Assembly (NCBI GenBank): GCA_947853365.1
Contig: CANTWQ010000077.1
Span: forward strand, 1-10,162
Direction: 5' to 3'
DNA: 10,162 nt
Source of the DNA: an uncultured Bacilli bacterium
GTDB taxonomy: Bacteria > Bacillota_I > Bacilli_A > RF39 > UBA660
Shown: positions 1 through 6,527 of the stretch, piece after piece
Layout: every line of letters begins with the position of its first letter
Numbering within the stretch: position 1 is the first letter of the stretch
Program-made: the position numbers and the translations under genes
The notes under the pieces: generated by a model
Told to the model about the DNA's origin: nothing
The model's input: only the letters and a program-made list of their open reading frames with translations
The model's database searches: none

Positions 1-678
1 AGTTTTGATATTGCCCTTCATTTTGGAACATTGTTAGCCATTATCCTTTATTTTTTCAAGGATTTTTGGACGATGTTTATCAAAGGAATGACCAAAGGCC
101 CCAAAGATAAAGAAGGGAAAATGTTATGGTATTTGGTAGTAGCAACCATTCCGGCGGCCATCGCTGGTGTATTGTTCGAAAGCACCATCGAAGAATTCTT
201 TCGCCATAATTTTTATTTGATTGCCCTGGCGTTAATTGGTATGGGTATCATCATCTATATCATGGATAAAAAAAACAAACAACAAAAAACAACCCAAGAC
301 ATGTCTTTCAAAGATGCTTTTTTGATTGGTTGCAGTCAAGTGTTTGCCTTAATTCCCGGTTTTTCTAGAAGTGGTACGACCATTGCCACTGGTAGATTAT
401 TACAATTAAAGCGAGAAGATGCCGCCAAATTTTCTTTTTACTTATCGGCACCCGTTGTTTTAGGCGCTGTCGTATTACAACTACTAGATGGCAATACCAT
501 CCAACTCATTTTAGCCAACCTAGCTCCCTTTATGATAGGAATTCTAACTTCCTTCATTGCTGGACTCCTTTGTATCTCTTTTTTACTAAAATATTTAAAA
601 AAACATGACTTTCAAGTATTTATGTGGTATCGTATCGTATTAGGAGTCATTGTGATTCTTTGGACACTATTAAGATAG
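1..678 (+). CDS. uppP: Undecaprenyl-diphosphate phosphatase, 5' end cut off by the window
   Basis: Integral membrane phosphatase (BacA/UppP family) that converts undecaprenyl pyrophosphate to the monophosphate, recycling the lipid carrier for peptidoglycan and other wall polymers. The frame is open from base 1 and begins SFDIALHFGTLLA, which matches the interior of the family after the first catalytic region, so about 50 N-terminal residues (including the EWLPISSTGH-type motif) lie upstream. The TTG at base 31 is therefore not the real start. The second diagnostic motif, PGFSRSGTT, is at bases 355-381. The rest is hydrophobic helices with a charged loop (DKKNKQQKTTQD) around bases 265-300. 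It ends 11 bases before the ZIP gene, suggesting co-transcription. Known family role; substrate preference is not visible. The identification is secure, and only completeness is uncertain. Confidence 0.95.
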   Translation, partial: SFDIALHFGTLLAIILYFFKDFWTMFIKGMTKGPKDKEGKMLWYLVVATIPAAIAGVLFESTIEEFFRHNFYLIALALIGMGIIIYIMDKKNKQQKTTQDMSFKDAFLIGCSQVFALIPGFSRSGTTIATGRLLQLKREDAAKFSFYLSAPVVLGAVVLQLLDGNTIQLILANLAPFMIGILTSFIAGLLCISFLLKYLKKHDFQVFMWYRIVLGVIVILWTLLR

Positions 679-689
679 GGGGAAAAAGC

Positions 690-1445
690 ATGTCTGCTTT
701 ATGGATTACTTTATTGCTCAGTCTATTTATGGTCGTTGGTGCTATCATTATCTTTTTTACCAAAAACAATGAGAAGTTTGTCACTTTTTCTATTTCTTTT
801 GCGGCGAGCGTCATGGCTATGATGATTTTAACGGATTTGTGGCTAGAATCATATGAAGCCGTAAAGACGTCTTTTCCATCATTCCCTGTGATTACGCAAC
901 TGGCTTTTATTTTCTTGGGATTCTTACTATTATTCGGTCTAGATCAATGGATTCCCGACCATGAAGATGATTTATCGACACATCAGGATGATGCCAAAAA
1001 TTTACGTCATATTGGTGTCATATCGGCCATTGCTCTCATTCTACATAACATGATCGAAGGTGCAGCTATCTATTTGCTTGCCCGTGAAAATATGCAACTA
1101 GGATGGATCGCAACTTTAGGTGTTGGACTTCATAATCTGCCTTTAGGAATGGTGTTGGCATCGATGTTCTATCAAGCAAGCCTTAACAAAGGAAAAACAC
1201 TTTTCCTGATTTTTCTCATATCCTTATCGACCTTTGGCGGCGGACTAGGATTATCTTTATTACAACTAGAAAGTATTCCTGTGATGTTCGAGGCGGTAAC
1301 ATTATCAATTACCATCGGTATGTTACTATTCATCATTCTAGTGGAATTACTACCTAAAATCGTCCACACGGAACATAAATCAATTACCGTTTCAGGACTT
1401 GTATGTGGCGTCATTATCATGTTATTGGCCAGCTTGATCGGTTAG
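690..1445 (+). CDS. ZIP-family divalent metal transporter
   Basis: A 251-residue multi-pass membrane protein of the ZIP (ZupT/GufA) family, which imports Zn2+, Fe2+ or Mn2+. The ATG at 690 is chosen because AGGGGG (677-682) lies at proper spacing; an earlier in-frame ATG at 624 lies inside uppP and would add residues unlike the family. HNMIEG at residues 119-124 is the TM4 metal motif. The paired TM5 motif is HNLPLG (148-153), where the usual glutamate of HNxPEG is leucine. The loop before TM4 (about residues 90-105, DQWIPDHEDD and following) is rich in Asp, Glu and His, as is common for the cytoplasmic metal-binding loop of this family. About eight hydrophobic segments are visible. It sits between uppP and a CmpB-like gene with 11- and 12-base gaps, so it is probably in their operon. 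Metal specificity cannot be read from the sequence. Confidence 0.88.
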   Translation: MSALWITLLLSLFMVVGAIIIFFTKNNEKFVTFSISFAASVMAMMILTDLWLESYEAVKTSFPSFPVITQLAFIFLGFLLLFGLDQWIPDHEDDLSTHQDDAKNLRHIGVISAIALILHNMIEGAAIYLLARENMQLGWIATLGVGLHNLPLGMVLASMFYQASLNKGKTLFLIFLISLSTFGGGLGLSLLQLESIPVMFEAVTLSITIGMLLFIILVELLPKIVHTEHKSITVSGLVCGVIIMLLASLIG

Positions 1446-1457
1446 AAGGGAGGCATT

Positions 1458-2207
1458 ATGTTTTATTGGTTCTGTTACTACTTTTTGATCTTTTTAACTT
1501 ATGCAATCATCGGTTGGCTATGGGAAGTATTCATCTGTAGTATTATCCGGAAAAAGTTCAGTTTAAACCGTGGCTTTTTAATCGGTCCTTATTGTCCCAT
1601 TTATGGTGTGGGCGGGTTAGCGGCCATTTTTGTTTTACAAAGGTATGATAAAGATCCTCTTGTATTATTTTTATTTGCCGTCGTCGGCGCCAGCGTTCTA
1701 GAGTACGTGACAAGTTATATCATGGAAAAACTTTTTAATGCCAGATGGTGGGACTATTCGAAAGAACCGTTCAATGTCGAAGGAAGAATCTGCTTAAAAA
1801 ACAGTATTCTCTTTGGCCTTGCCGGTATGTTATGCGTCTATATTATCAACCCGTGGTACAGTCATTTACTGTCATACATTTCCCCGTTTTGGTTGAAATT
1901 TTTAGCTAGTATTTTATTTCTCATTTTTCTCATCGATTGTATCATTTCATTTTCGGTAATGTCGAAATTAAAACGACAAACACGAATTCTGAAAGATCAG
2001 AGCGAAGAGATGAAAAAACTAGTAAGACAAGAATTAGGCAAAAATCCAGTTTTCTTAAAACGATTGCTAAATGCTTTCCCAACCGTGCATTCCAATTATG
2101 GAGATGCGATTATTGATACCCTAAAAAAGGCCATCAACAATCTTGGCAAACAAGCAGAAAAAATAAGAACATATTCGAAAGAGAAGTCGCAGCAGAAGAA
2201 AAATTGA
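1458..2207 (+). CDS. CmpB-like putative ABC transporter permease, membrane protein with cytoplasmic tail
   Basis: A 249-residue membrane protein carrying the conserved blocks of the family annotated as 'putative ABC transporter permease' (Pfam ABC_trans_CmpB). These are IGWLWEV (18-24), NRGFLIGPYCPIYG (37-50), LEYVTSYIMEKLFNARWWDY (81-100) and GRICLKNSILFGL (109-121). Hydrophobic stretches at about 5-30, 50-62, 68-85, 115-132 and 145-168 suggest five or so membrane segments. Residues 170-249 form a charged, Lys/Glu-rich helical tail that is probably cytoplasmic. The start at 1458 is supported by AAGGGAGG (1446-1453). No ABC ATPase gene lies nearby, so the transport role implied by the family name is not supported by context; the true function of this family is poorly known. 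It is the likely third gene of the uppP-ZIP operon. Confidence 0.85.
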   Translation: MFYWFCYYFLIFLTYAIIGWLWEVFICSIIRKKFSLNRGFLIGPYCPIYGVGGLAAIFVLQRYDKDPLVLFLFAVVGASVLEYVTSYIMEKLFNARWWDYSKEPFNVEGRICLKNSILFGLAGMLCVYIINPWYSHLLSYISPFWLKFLASILFLIFLIDCIISFSVMSKLKRQTRILKDQSEEMKKLVRQELGKNPVFLKRLLNAFPTVHSNYGDAIIDTLKKAINNLGKQAEKIRTYSKEKSQQKKN

Positions 2208-2272
2208 CTTCTTTTTGTATGAAACCAAATGATTTCTCCCAAGATAGAAATAGAAAAATGAAAGGAGATATC

Positions 2273-2491
2273 ATGTCAAAAATACCAAATATCATCTCTA
2301 CCAAAGATTTATCTTATATTTCTGATTTATTTGATTGGAACTTAGTAGCGAGTAAAGAATTATGTCATTTTGCCAAATTAACCCCCGACGAAAAAATACA
2401 AGAATTGATGTTGAACCTTTCCCAAATGCATGCCAATCATTGTCGAAATTTACTCATTATTTTACAAGGAGGAAATCCCTATGAAGAATAA
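2273..2491 (+). CDS. Small helical protein, probable CotF/ferritin-like spore coat relative
   Basis: A 72-residue protein. The ATG at 2273 has an excellent AAAGGAG at 2261-2267; the frame could be extended upstream to a TTG at 2204, but that codon overlaps the previous gene's stop and has no ribosome site. The sequence is almost wholly helical: STKDLSYISDLFDWN (9-23) and a second helix from about 40 to 65 with QMHANHC (51-57). This resembles the short coat-type proteins of sporulating Bacillota with a ferritin-like helical pair. Its last 11 bases overlap the CotF-like gene downstream, whose ribosome site lies inside this coding region, so the two are probably translated together and may form a complex. 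The identification comes from pattern recall and context, not from a strict motif. There is no signal peptide and no membrane segment. Confidence 0.6.
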   Translation: MSKIPNIISTKDLSYISDLFDWNLVASKELCHFAKLTPDEKIQELMLNLSQMHANHCRNLLIILQGGNPYEE

Positions 2492-2801
2492 AAAAAAGGA
2501 ACCCACATCATCGGAAATCGTGCAAGATAGTTACAAAATGAGTGCAGAAGACTATTTGTATTCGGTACTCAGTTTAGAGAAAAACATGTCTAATTATTAT
2601 TCCTTGGCCATGAGTGATGCCAGTAATGATATCAGGTATAACGAATTTTTCGATCTTTTTGAAGATAGTAAAGAAGCAACGAGACAAATTATTGACTGTA
2701 TGTATGACCATGGATGGTACCATTTGGAAGAAGCAACCAAAGAAAATCTCAATCAAAAAATTACCCAGTTAGAGAAAAAGTTACAGCAATTGAAATATTA
2801 A
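2481..2801 (+). CDS. CotF-family spore coat-like protein
   Basis: A 106-residue acidic helical protein resembling the coat protein F (CotF) family: AEDYLYSVLSLEKNMSNYYS (22-41), an NDxxYxxxFxxF-like helix at 49-60, then a segment ending in HGWYHLE (77-83), the typical GWYxLE signature. The C-terminus (about 88-105) is a short coiled-coil-like Lys/Glu/Gln stretch. The ATG at 2481 is preceded by AAGGAGG (2467-2473), which lies within the upstream small gene; the longer frame starting at 2430 lacks a ribosome site. CotF-type proteins are laid down in the spore coat of Bacillus and relatives, but homologues also occur in gut Bacillota with little evidence of sporulation, so the role here is inferred. 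It shares an operon with the preceding 72-residue gene. No sporulation-type promoter was recognised upstream. Confidence 0.75.
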   Translation: MKNKKKEPTSSEIVQDSYKMSAEDYLYSVLSLEKNMSNYYSLAMSDASNDIRYNEFFDLFEDSKEATRQIIDCMYDHGWYHLEEATKENLNQKITQLEKKLQQLKY

Positions 2802-2818
2802 GATGCAAACATTGCCGC

Positions 2819-2847
2819 TTGACAAAAACCAGAACTTATCATACGAT
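2819..2847 (+). promoter_or_regulatory. Sigma-A promoter ahead of the HEFCH gene and murG operon
   Basis: TTGACA (2819-2824), a spacer of exactly 17 bases, then TACGAT (2842-2847), which matches the -10 consensus at four of six positions. The predicted transcription start is near 2854. It lies 17 bases after the CotF-like gene's stop codon and gives a leader of roughly 125 bases before the GTG at 2979. It marks the boundary between the upstream membrane/coat gene run and the shortened division cluster. I see no convincing terminator for the upstream genes between 2801 and this promoter, so read-through is possible. Confidence 0.7.
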
Positions 2848-2877
2848 ACCTCTATGAAATGACGCCAAACTCATACC

Positions 2878-2982
2878 TTGAGTGCCAAGAAAAAAAGAAG
2901 AAAATTTTATCGGCAAAAAGGGAACAGAAAGGAGGATTTTAGGGTAACAATACATTACGCCCTAGAAAAGAAATCATTGTGA
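2878..2982 (+). other. Possible 34-codon leader ORF coupled by GTGA overlap to the next gene
   Basis: A TTG at 2878 opens a frame of 34 codons that begins LSAKKKRRKFYRQKG, is strongly basic and ends in TGA at 2980-2982. That stop overlaps the GTG start of the next gene (2979-2981), the classic arrangement for translational coupling. Against it, no ribosome binding site precedes the TTG, and the AT/purine-rich sequence could be open by chance. A competing frame starts at ATG 2859 and ends in TAG at 2940-2942, directly after the strong AAAGGAGG. I cannot tell which of these, if either, is translated. Confidence 0.2.
2928..2935 (+). promoter_or_regulatory. Strong Shine-Dalgarno sequence with no start codon at normal spacing
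   Basis: AAAGGAGG is a near-perfect ribosome binding site, but no ATG, GTG or TTG follows within 5-15 bases. The next usable start, GTG at 2979, is 43 bases downstream. Between them a small imperfect hairpin can form: AGGG+TAA at 2941-2947 pairs with TTA+CCCT at 2955-2963 around a CG bulge and a 7-base loop. It would shorten the effective distance to about 18 bases, still longer than usual. Confidence 0.5.
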
Positions 2983-3728
2983 ATTATCAAAAATTAGTTG
3001 TTGATTATGGGAATATGGATGCCCGTATCCAAAAAAAACTGGCACCCATGTTAGATCGTGATGTTACCTTAATACAATCATTTTTACAAATCAAAGAACT
3101 TCCATCGATTCATTTCGTAGAATACGATTTCCCAAGCCTTGGGATGACCACCATTGCGGATCATACCATCTATATTTTTTATCGGACGGTAGAAAAACTT
3201 TACCCACATCAATTTTTTCTCATGTTACGACAAGTCTTGTATCATGAATTTTGTCATCTAGAATTGATCGAAAAATATCCCATGCTTCATCAGTATCGAA
3301 TGACAGTTGCTGAAGAAAAACCATGGATTTATACCACTATTTCTCTTTATATAGAATTTTTAACGTTTGAAAAATCACGGTTTTTATTTGCCATCAGTGA
3401 TAAAAGAAAACGCCTAGGTACTTTTTTTCAATCGTTATCATCCATTTCTAGTAAAAAAGAGTGGCAAAAACATTATTTTGATTTTATTTATTATCTTCCC
3501 GACATTATCAATATCTTAGAAGAAAATCAAACTTTGTTTGTGGTTTATCAAAAAAAATATCAGCATACATTTTTGTGGCAGATGCTACTATCTTATCAAG
3601 AAACATTTCAAAAAATCGGTTTTGCGATTTCTGATGATTTCAAGGATTTAGAACCATTACAAGAAGTCGTAAAGTTTTGGTATGGAAATTTTAGAACTCG
3701 AATGGGAAAATCGAATACAATACATTAG
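2979..3728 (+). CDS. Unrecognised protein with HExxH (HEFCH) zinc-metalloprotease-like motif
   Basis: A 249-residue protein whose family I do not recognise. H89-E90-F91-C92-H93 fits the HExxH zinc-binding helix of gluzincin/zincin-type peptidases. It is preceded by a hydrophobic/aromatic helix (about 78-88, FFLMLRQVLY) as in minimal zincins. A helix at about 117-138 carries E126 and E131, either of which could be a third zinc ligand, 33-38 residues on. The remainder is helical, rich in Tyr, Phe and Gln, with no signal peptide and no clear membrane segment, so a cytoplasmic location is likely. The GTG at 2979 is the first possible start after an in-frame TAG at 2940; an ATG at 3015 is the alternative but would remove 12 residues. 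It stops 45 bases before murG and is probably co-transcribed with it. The catalytic role is inferred from one motif only. Confidence 0.7.
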   Translation: MNYQKLVVDYGNMDARIQKKLAPMLDRDVTLIQSFLQIKELPSIHFVEYDFPSLGMTTIADHTIYIFYRTVEKLYPHQFFLMLRQVLYHEFCHLELIEKYPMLHQYRMTVAEEKPWIYTTISLYIEFLTFEKSRFLFAISDKRKRLGTFFQSLSSISSKKEWQKHYFDFIYYLPDIINILEENQTLFVVYQKKYQHTFLWQMLLSYQETFQKIGFAISDDFKDLEPLQEVVKFWYGNFRTRMGKSNTIH

Positions 3729-3745
3729 ATGATAGCAATATTTTA

Positions 3746-3754
3746 TGCTATAAT
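3746..3754 (+). promoter_or_regulatory. Extended -10 promoter directly upstream of murG
   Basis: TGCTATAAT contains a perfect -10 hexamer (3749-3754) plus the TGn extension. The upstream hexamer TTAGAT (3725-3730, spacer 18) matches -35 at only three positions, which an extended -10 can tolerate. The predicted start near 3761 leaves a leader of about 13 bases that still contains AGGATG before the murG ATG. It would let murG-murB-ftsQ be expressed independently of the HEFCH gene. Confidence 0.5.
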
Positions 3755-3773
3755 GGATGTAGGATGTGAGAAT

Positions 3774-4856
3774 ATGAGAGTAGTGGTATCCGCTGGAGGG
3801 ACAGGAGGACATATCTATCCGGCTCTAGCAATCATTCATAAAATCAAAGAAATGGAGCCCAACAGTGAATTTTTATATATTGGAACCTGCGACCGGATGG
3901 AAAAAGATATCATTCCCAAAGAAAATATTCCTTATGTTGGAATTCCCATGCAGGGTTTAAACCGAAAACAAATCTGGAAAAACGGAAGAGTGTTGGCTTG
4001 TCTTTGGCAAAGTGTCAAACGTGCCAAAGAAGAAATCAACAAGTTTCATCCTGATATTGTCTTAGGAATCGGAGGCTATATTACCTTACCTGTCATATAT
4101 GCGGCTAAAAAATTGGGATATAAGACTTTCATTCACGAACAGAATGCCATCCCTGGGTTATCGAACAAAATATTAGCACACTATGCGGACATCATCGGCG
4201 TATCTCTTCCGGATACGGCATCATTCTTTCCAAAGGGAAAGGTTTATGTTACAGGAAATCCTCGTAGTGAAGAAGTTTATACGGTACACCCCGGTCGCAA
4301 AGAAAAATATGGCCTGACGAAAGAGAAAAAAATGGTAATGATCGTGATGGGATCCTTAGGTTCTCAGACGATTACCAATCGTTTGCAACAGATGATTCCC
4401 TCTTTTTTTAAGAAACCCTATGAAGTTCTTTTGGTTACGGGAAAAGATTATTACGACGCTTATCAAAAAATCCAAGTTCCTCAAAACGTGAAAATCGTCC
4501 CCTTCTTAAACGATATGCCAGAAATGTTACAAGTGTGCGATTTGATTGTTTCTCGGGCGGGCGCTAGTACCATTTCGGAAATTACCGCTTTAGGAGTCGT
4601 AAGTATTTTAGTGCCATCTCCCTATGTTACGCATAATCACCAATACAAAAACGCTTTATCATTGTCATCCAAAGGAGGCGCCCTTCTCCTAGAAGAAGCA
4701 CAATTTGATCAAGAACATTTATTACCAATGATCGATTCTTTGTTTATGGATCCTAAAAAATATCAAAACATCAAAGAAGAAGCCAAAAAACTAGGAATTC
4801 GTGATAGTGCCACCAAAATCTATCATCTATTACAGAAGTTGGTGAGTGATAAATGA
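3774..4856 (+). CDS. murG: UDP-GlcNAc:undecaprenyl-PP-MurNAc-pentapeptide GlcNAc transferase (MurG)
   Basis: Peripheral membrane glycosyltransferase (GT28) on the inner face of the membrane that adds GlcNAc to lipid I, giving lipid II. The 360-residue length is normal. Visible motifs are SAGGTGGHIYPAL (6-18, first glycine-rich loop at the acceptor/membrane side), HEQNAIPGLSNK (121-132), TGNPR (160-164), MGSLGSQ (192-198, third glycine-rich loop) and VSRAGASTISEI (259-270, UDP-GlcNAc pocket), then THNHQYKNA (286-294). The ATG at 3774 is preferred over an upstream ATG at 3729 because the family begins directly with the MRVVVSAGGTGGH block and AGGATGTGAG precedes it. It overlaps murB by ATGA at 4853-4856, indicating translational coupling. 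It sits at the head of the conserved part of the dcw cluster, without the usual ftsW/murD upstream. Confidence 0.97.
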   Translation: MRVVVSAGGTGGHIYPALAIIHKIKEMEPNSEFLYIGTCDRMEKDIIPKENIPYVGIPMQGLNRKQIWKNGRVLACLWQSVKRAKEEINKFHPDIVLGIGGYITLPVIYAAKKLGYKTFIHEQNAIPGLSNKILAHYADIIGVSLPDTASFFPKGKVYVTGNPRSEEVYTVHPGRKEKYGLTKEKKMVMIVMGSLGSQTITNRLQQMIPSFFKKPYEVLLVTGKDYYDAYQKIQVPQNVKIVPFLNDMPEMLQVCDLIVSRAGASTISEITALGVVSILVPSPYVTHNHQYKNALSLSSKGGALLLEEAQFDQEHLLPMIDSLFMDPKKYQNIKEEAKKLGIRDSATKIYHLLQKLVSDK

Positions 4857-5773
4857 AACAAGAATTGTTAGAAGTGTTAAAAAAAATGGACGTAGGAACG
4901 GTCAAATCGGATGTTTCGCTTGCCAATTATACAACCTATCGAACGGGTGGAAAAGCATGGGCCTTTGTCATTCCCAAAACCATTTTGGAATTAAAACGAG
5001 CTTTGTCGATTGCCAAAAAGTATTCTCTTTCCTATATGATTTTAGGAAATGGAAGTAACGTATTATTCAGTGATCAACCTTATCGCGGTATGATTATCAA
5101 ATTAGATTCGTTTGCCAATATTACTTGGAAGCGGAATACCGTGACCGCAGGCGCAGGGGTATCTTTGATCAAATTATCATTACTCGCCGCCAAAAAAGGA
5201 TTGTCCGGATTAGAATTTGCATCTGGTATTCCTGGTACCGTCGGAGGTGCAGTCTATATGAATGCCGGCGCCTATAAAAGTGATATGGGCTACATTGTGA
5301 CGAAAGTCAAAGTGTTAACACCCTCTGGAACCATAATTACCATGGTCAATAGTGAATGTGACTTTCATTATCGCTCTTCTTTTTTTAAGAATCACAAAGA
5401 ATATATCATTCTAGAAGCAACCATGCGCTTAAAGAAAGGAAAGAGGGAAGACATCGAAGATTTGATGAGAGATCGAAAAGAACGAAGGATGCTTACACAA
5501 CCGCTCAACTATCCCAACGCGGGAAGTGTCTTCCGTAATCCTTCTGTCGATTTACCAGCTGGAAAAATCATCGAAGATTTAGGACTCAAAGGATTAACCA
5601 AAGGAGGCGCCCAAATCAGCCATAAACATGCCAATTTTATTATCAATATAGGTAATGCCAAAAGCCAAGATATGAAAGATTTAATCGATTTTATCAAAGA
5701 AACAGTCAAAGAAAACTACCAGATTGACTTAAAAGTAGAGCAAGAATTGATCGGTTGGGAGAAGGAACAATGA
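4853..5773 (+). CDS. murB: UDP-N-acetylenolpyruvoylglucosamine reductase (MurB)
   Basis: FAD-dependent cytoplasmic enzyme that reduces UDP-GlcNAc-enolpyruvate with NADPH to UDP-MurNAc, the second committed step of peptidoglycan synthesis. It is 306 residues long, normal for the Gram-positive-type enzyme. FAD-binding blocks are NYTTYRTGGKA (25-35), LGNGSNVLFSD (64-74) and SGIPGTVGGAVYMNAGAY (124-141). Substrate and catalytic features are YRSSFF (173-178, with R174), AGSVFRNP (223-230, with S225 as the proton donor) and the C-terminal VEQELIG (295-301), where E298 fits the catalytic glutamate. The start overlaps the murG stop and the stop overlaps the ftsQ start, both as ATGA, so murG-murB-ftsQ form a tightly coupled unit. 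Nothing is missing. Confidence 0.97.
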   Translation: MKQELLEVLKKMDVGTVKSDVSLANYTTYRTGGKAWAFVIPKTILELKRALSIAKKYSLSYMILGNGSNVLFSDQPYRGMIIKLDSFANITWKRNTVTAGAGVSLIKLSLLAAKKGLSGLEFASGIPGTVGGAVYMNAGAYKSDMGYIVTKVKVLTPSGTIITMVNSECDFHYRSSFFKNHKEYIILEATMRLKKGKREDIEDLMRDRKERRMLTQPLNYPNAGSVFRNPSVDLPAGKIIEDLGLKGLTKGGAQISHKHANFIINIGNAKSQDMKDLIDFIKETVKENYQIDLKVEQELIGWEKEQ

Positions 5774-6453
5774 CAAAGAAAAAACAAAAAAAATTACACC
5801 TTCGTCTTTTGCCCATCTGTGTGGTTCTACTGATCATTATCATTTTGTTTTTCTTGATCCAATGGTTTTTGACATTAAAGACAGAAAATGTCGTGATTAC
5901 AGGTAATTCCTATGTCACAGATCAAGAAATTATGGAATTATCCGGTCTGATCGATTATCCTGAATTTTATCGGACAACGACATCGATGATCAAACGAAAA
6001 CTATTAGCAAATCCTTATATCAAATCTGTTCAAGTCGAAAGAAAATTTTATCACAAGTTTGTCCTAAATATCGAAGAATATCAACTTTTGTATCAACAGG
6101 CAAGCGATGGAAAAGTGATGACAGAAACTGGGGAAGTCTTGATGAGTGAAGATAAGATTATTGGCATTCCTCTTCTTTTAAACTATGTTCCTGATACCAA
6201 AGAAAAAAGTTTTATCGAAGGTATGTCAAACATGAAAGAAGAAATCAGAAAGCAAATTTCCGAAATCACCTATGTTCCAAACGACTACGATAAAGATCGT
6301 TTTCTATTATTGATGGATGATGGAAATAGTGTTTATCTAACTTTGACGAAGTTTGATATGATTAACTATTATGATGAAGTGCTTCCACAATTGGAAGGAA
6401 GAAAAGGAATTTTATACTTAGATTCTGGAAATCATTTCCAGATTATGGAGTAA
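5770..6453 (+). CDS. ftsQ: Cell division protein DivIB/FtsQ
   Basis: Bitopic membrane protein of the divisome that bridges the FtsL/FtsB-type partners and the septal synthase. The 227 residues show a short basic cytoplasmic N-terminus (MTKKKQKKLHLR), one membrane helix (about 14-36), and an external POTRA domain starting VVITGNSYVTDQEI (about 42-55) and running through NPYIKSVQVERKFYHKF (about 79-95), followed by the beta domain. The ATG at 5770 overlaps the murB stop and has GGAGAAGG (5758-5765) upstream; an ATG at 5755 in the same frame would add five residues but lies before that site. DivIB proteins diverge strongly, so the assignment rests on architecture plus position between murB and ftsA. 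A terminator follows at once, making it the last gene of its transcript. Confidence 0.92.
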   Translation: MTKKKQKKLHLRLLPICVVLLIIIILFFLIQWFLTLKTENVVITGNSYVTDQEIMELSGLIDYPEFYRTTTSMIKRKLLANPYIKSVQVERKFYHKFVLNIEEYQLLYQQASDGKVMTETGEVLMSEDKIIGIPLLLNYVPDTKEKSFIEGMSNMKEEIRKQISEITYVPNDYDKDRFLLLMDDGNSVYLTLTKFDMINYYDEVLPQLEGRKGILYLDSGNHFQIME

Positions 6454-6475
6454 GAGCAAAAATTGCTCTTTTCTT
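6452..6475 (+). terminator. Intrinsic terminator after ftsQ
   Basis: AAGAGCAA (6452-6459) pairs with TTGCTCTT (6463-6470) around an AAA loop, giving an 8-bp stem followed by TTCTTC. The U-tract is interrupted by C, so termination may be partial. It begins within the ftsQ stop codon and separates ftsQ from the ftsA promoter. Confidence 0.65.
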
Positions 6476-6491
6476 CTGCTCCAAAATACTA

Positions 6492-6497
6492 TATAAT
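6492..6497 (+). promoter_or_regulatory. -10 element of the ftsA-ftsZ promoter
   Basis: A perfect TATAAT lies 30 bases before the ftsA ATG, directly after the ftsQ terminator. At the 17-base spacing the -35 region reads TTTTCT (6469-6474), a poor match that overlaps the terminator's U-tract, so the promoter may be weak or need activation. The predicted start is near 6504. AGGA at 6514-6517 serves as the ribosome site. Confidence 0.5.
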
Positions 6498-6527
6498 AGA
6501 TATTAGAAAAAATAGGATTGTGATGGT

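Noticed and set aside
2193..2216. AGAAG...CTTCTTTTT as a terminator after the CmpB-like gene
   Set aside because: The stem is at most about 5 bp, A-T rich and imperfect; not enough to support termination.
2204..2232. TTGACT near the end of the CmpB-like gene as a promoter for the coat-like pair
   Set aside because: No acceptable -10 hexamer at 16-18 bases; only weak matches such as AATGAT.
2803..2982. One reading frame from ATG 2803 to TGA 2982 broken by a single TGA at 2860, suggesting TGA read as Trp, selenocysteine or a broken small gene
   Set aside because: Other genes here end in TGA and use TGG for Trp, so the code is standard. A strong promoter overlaps the first half, and no ribosome site precedes ATG 2803.
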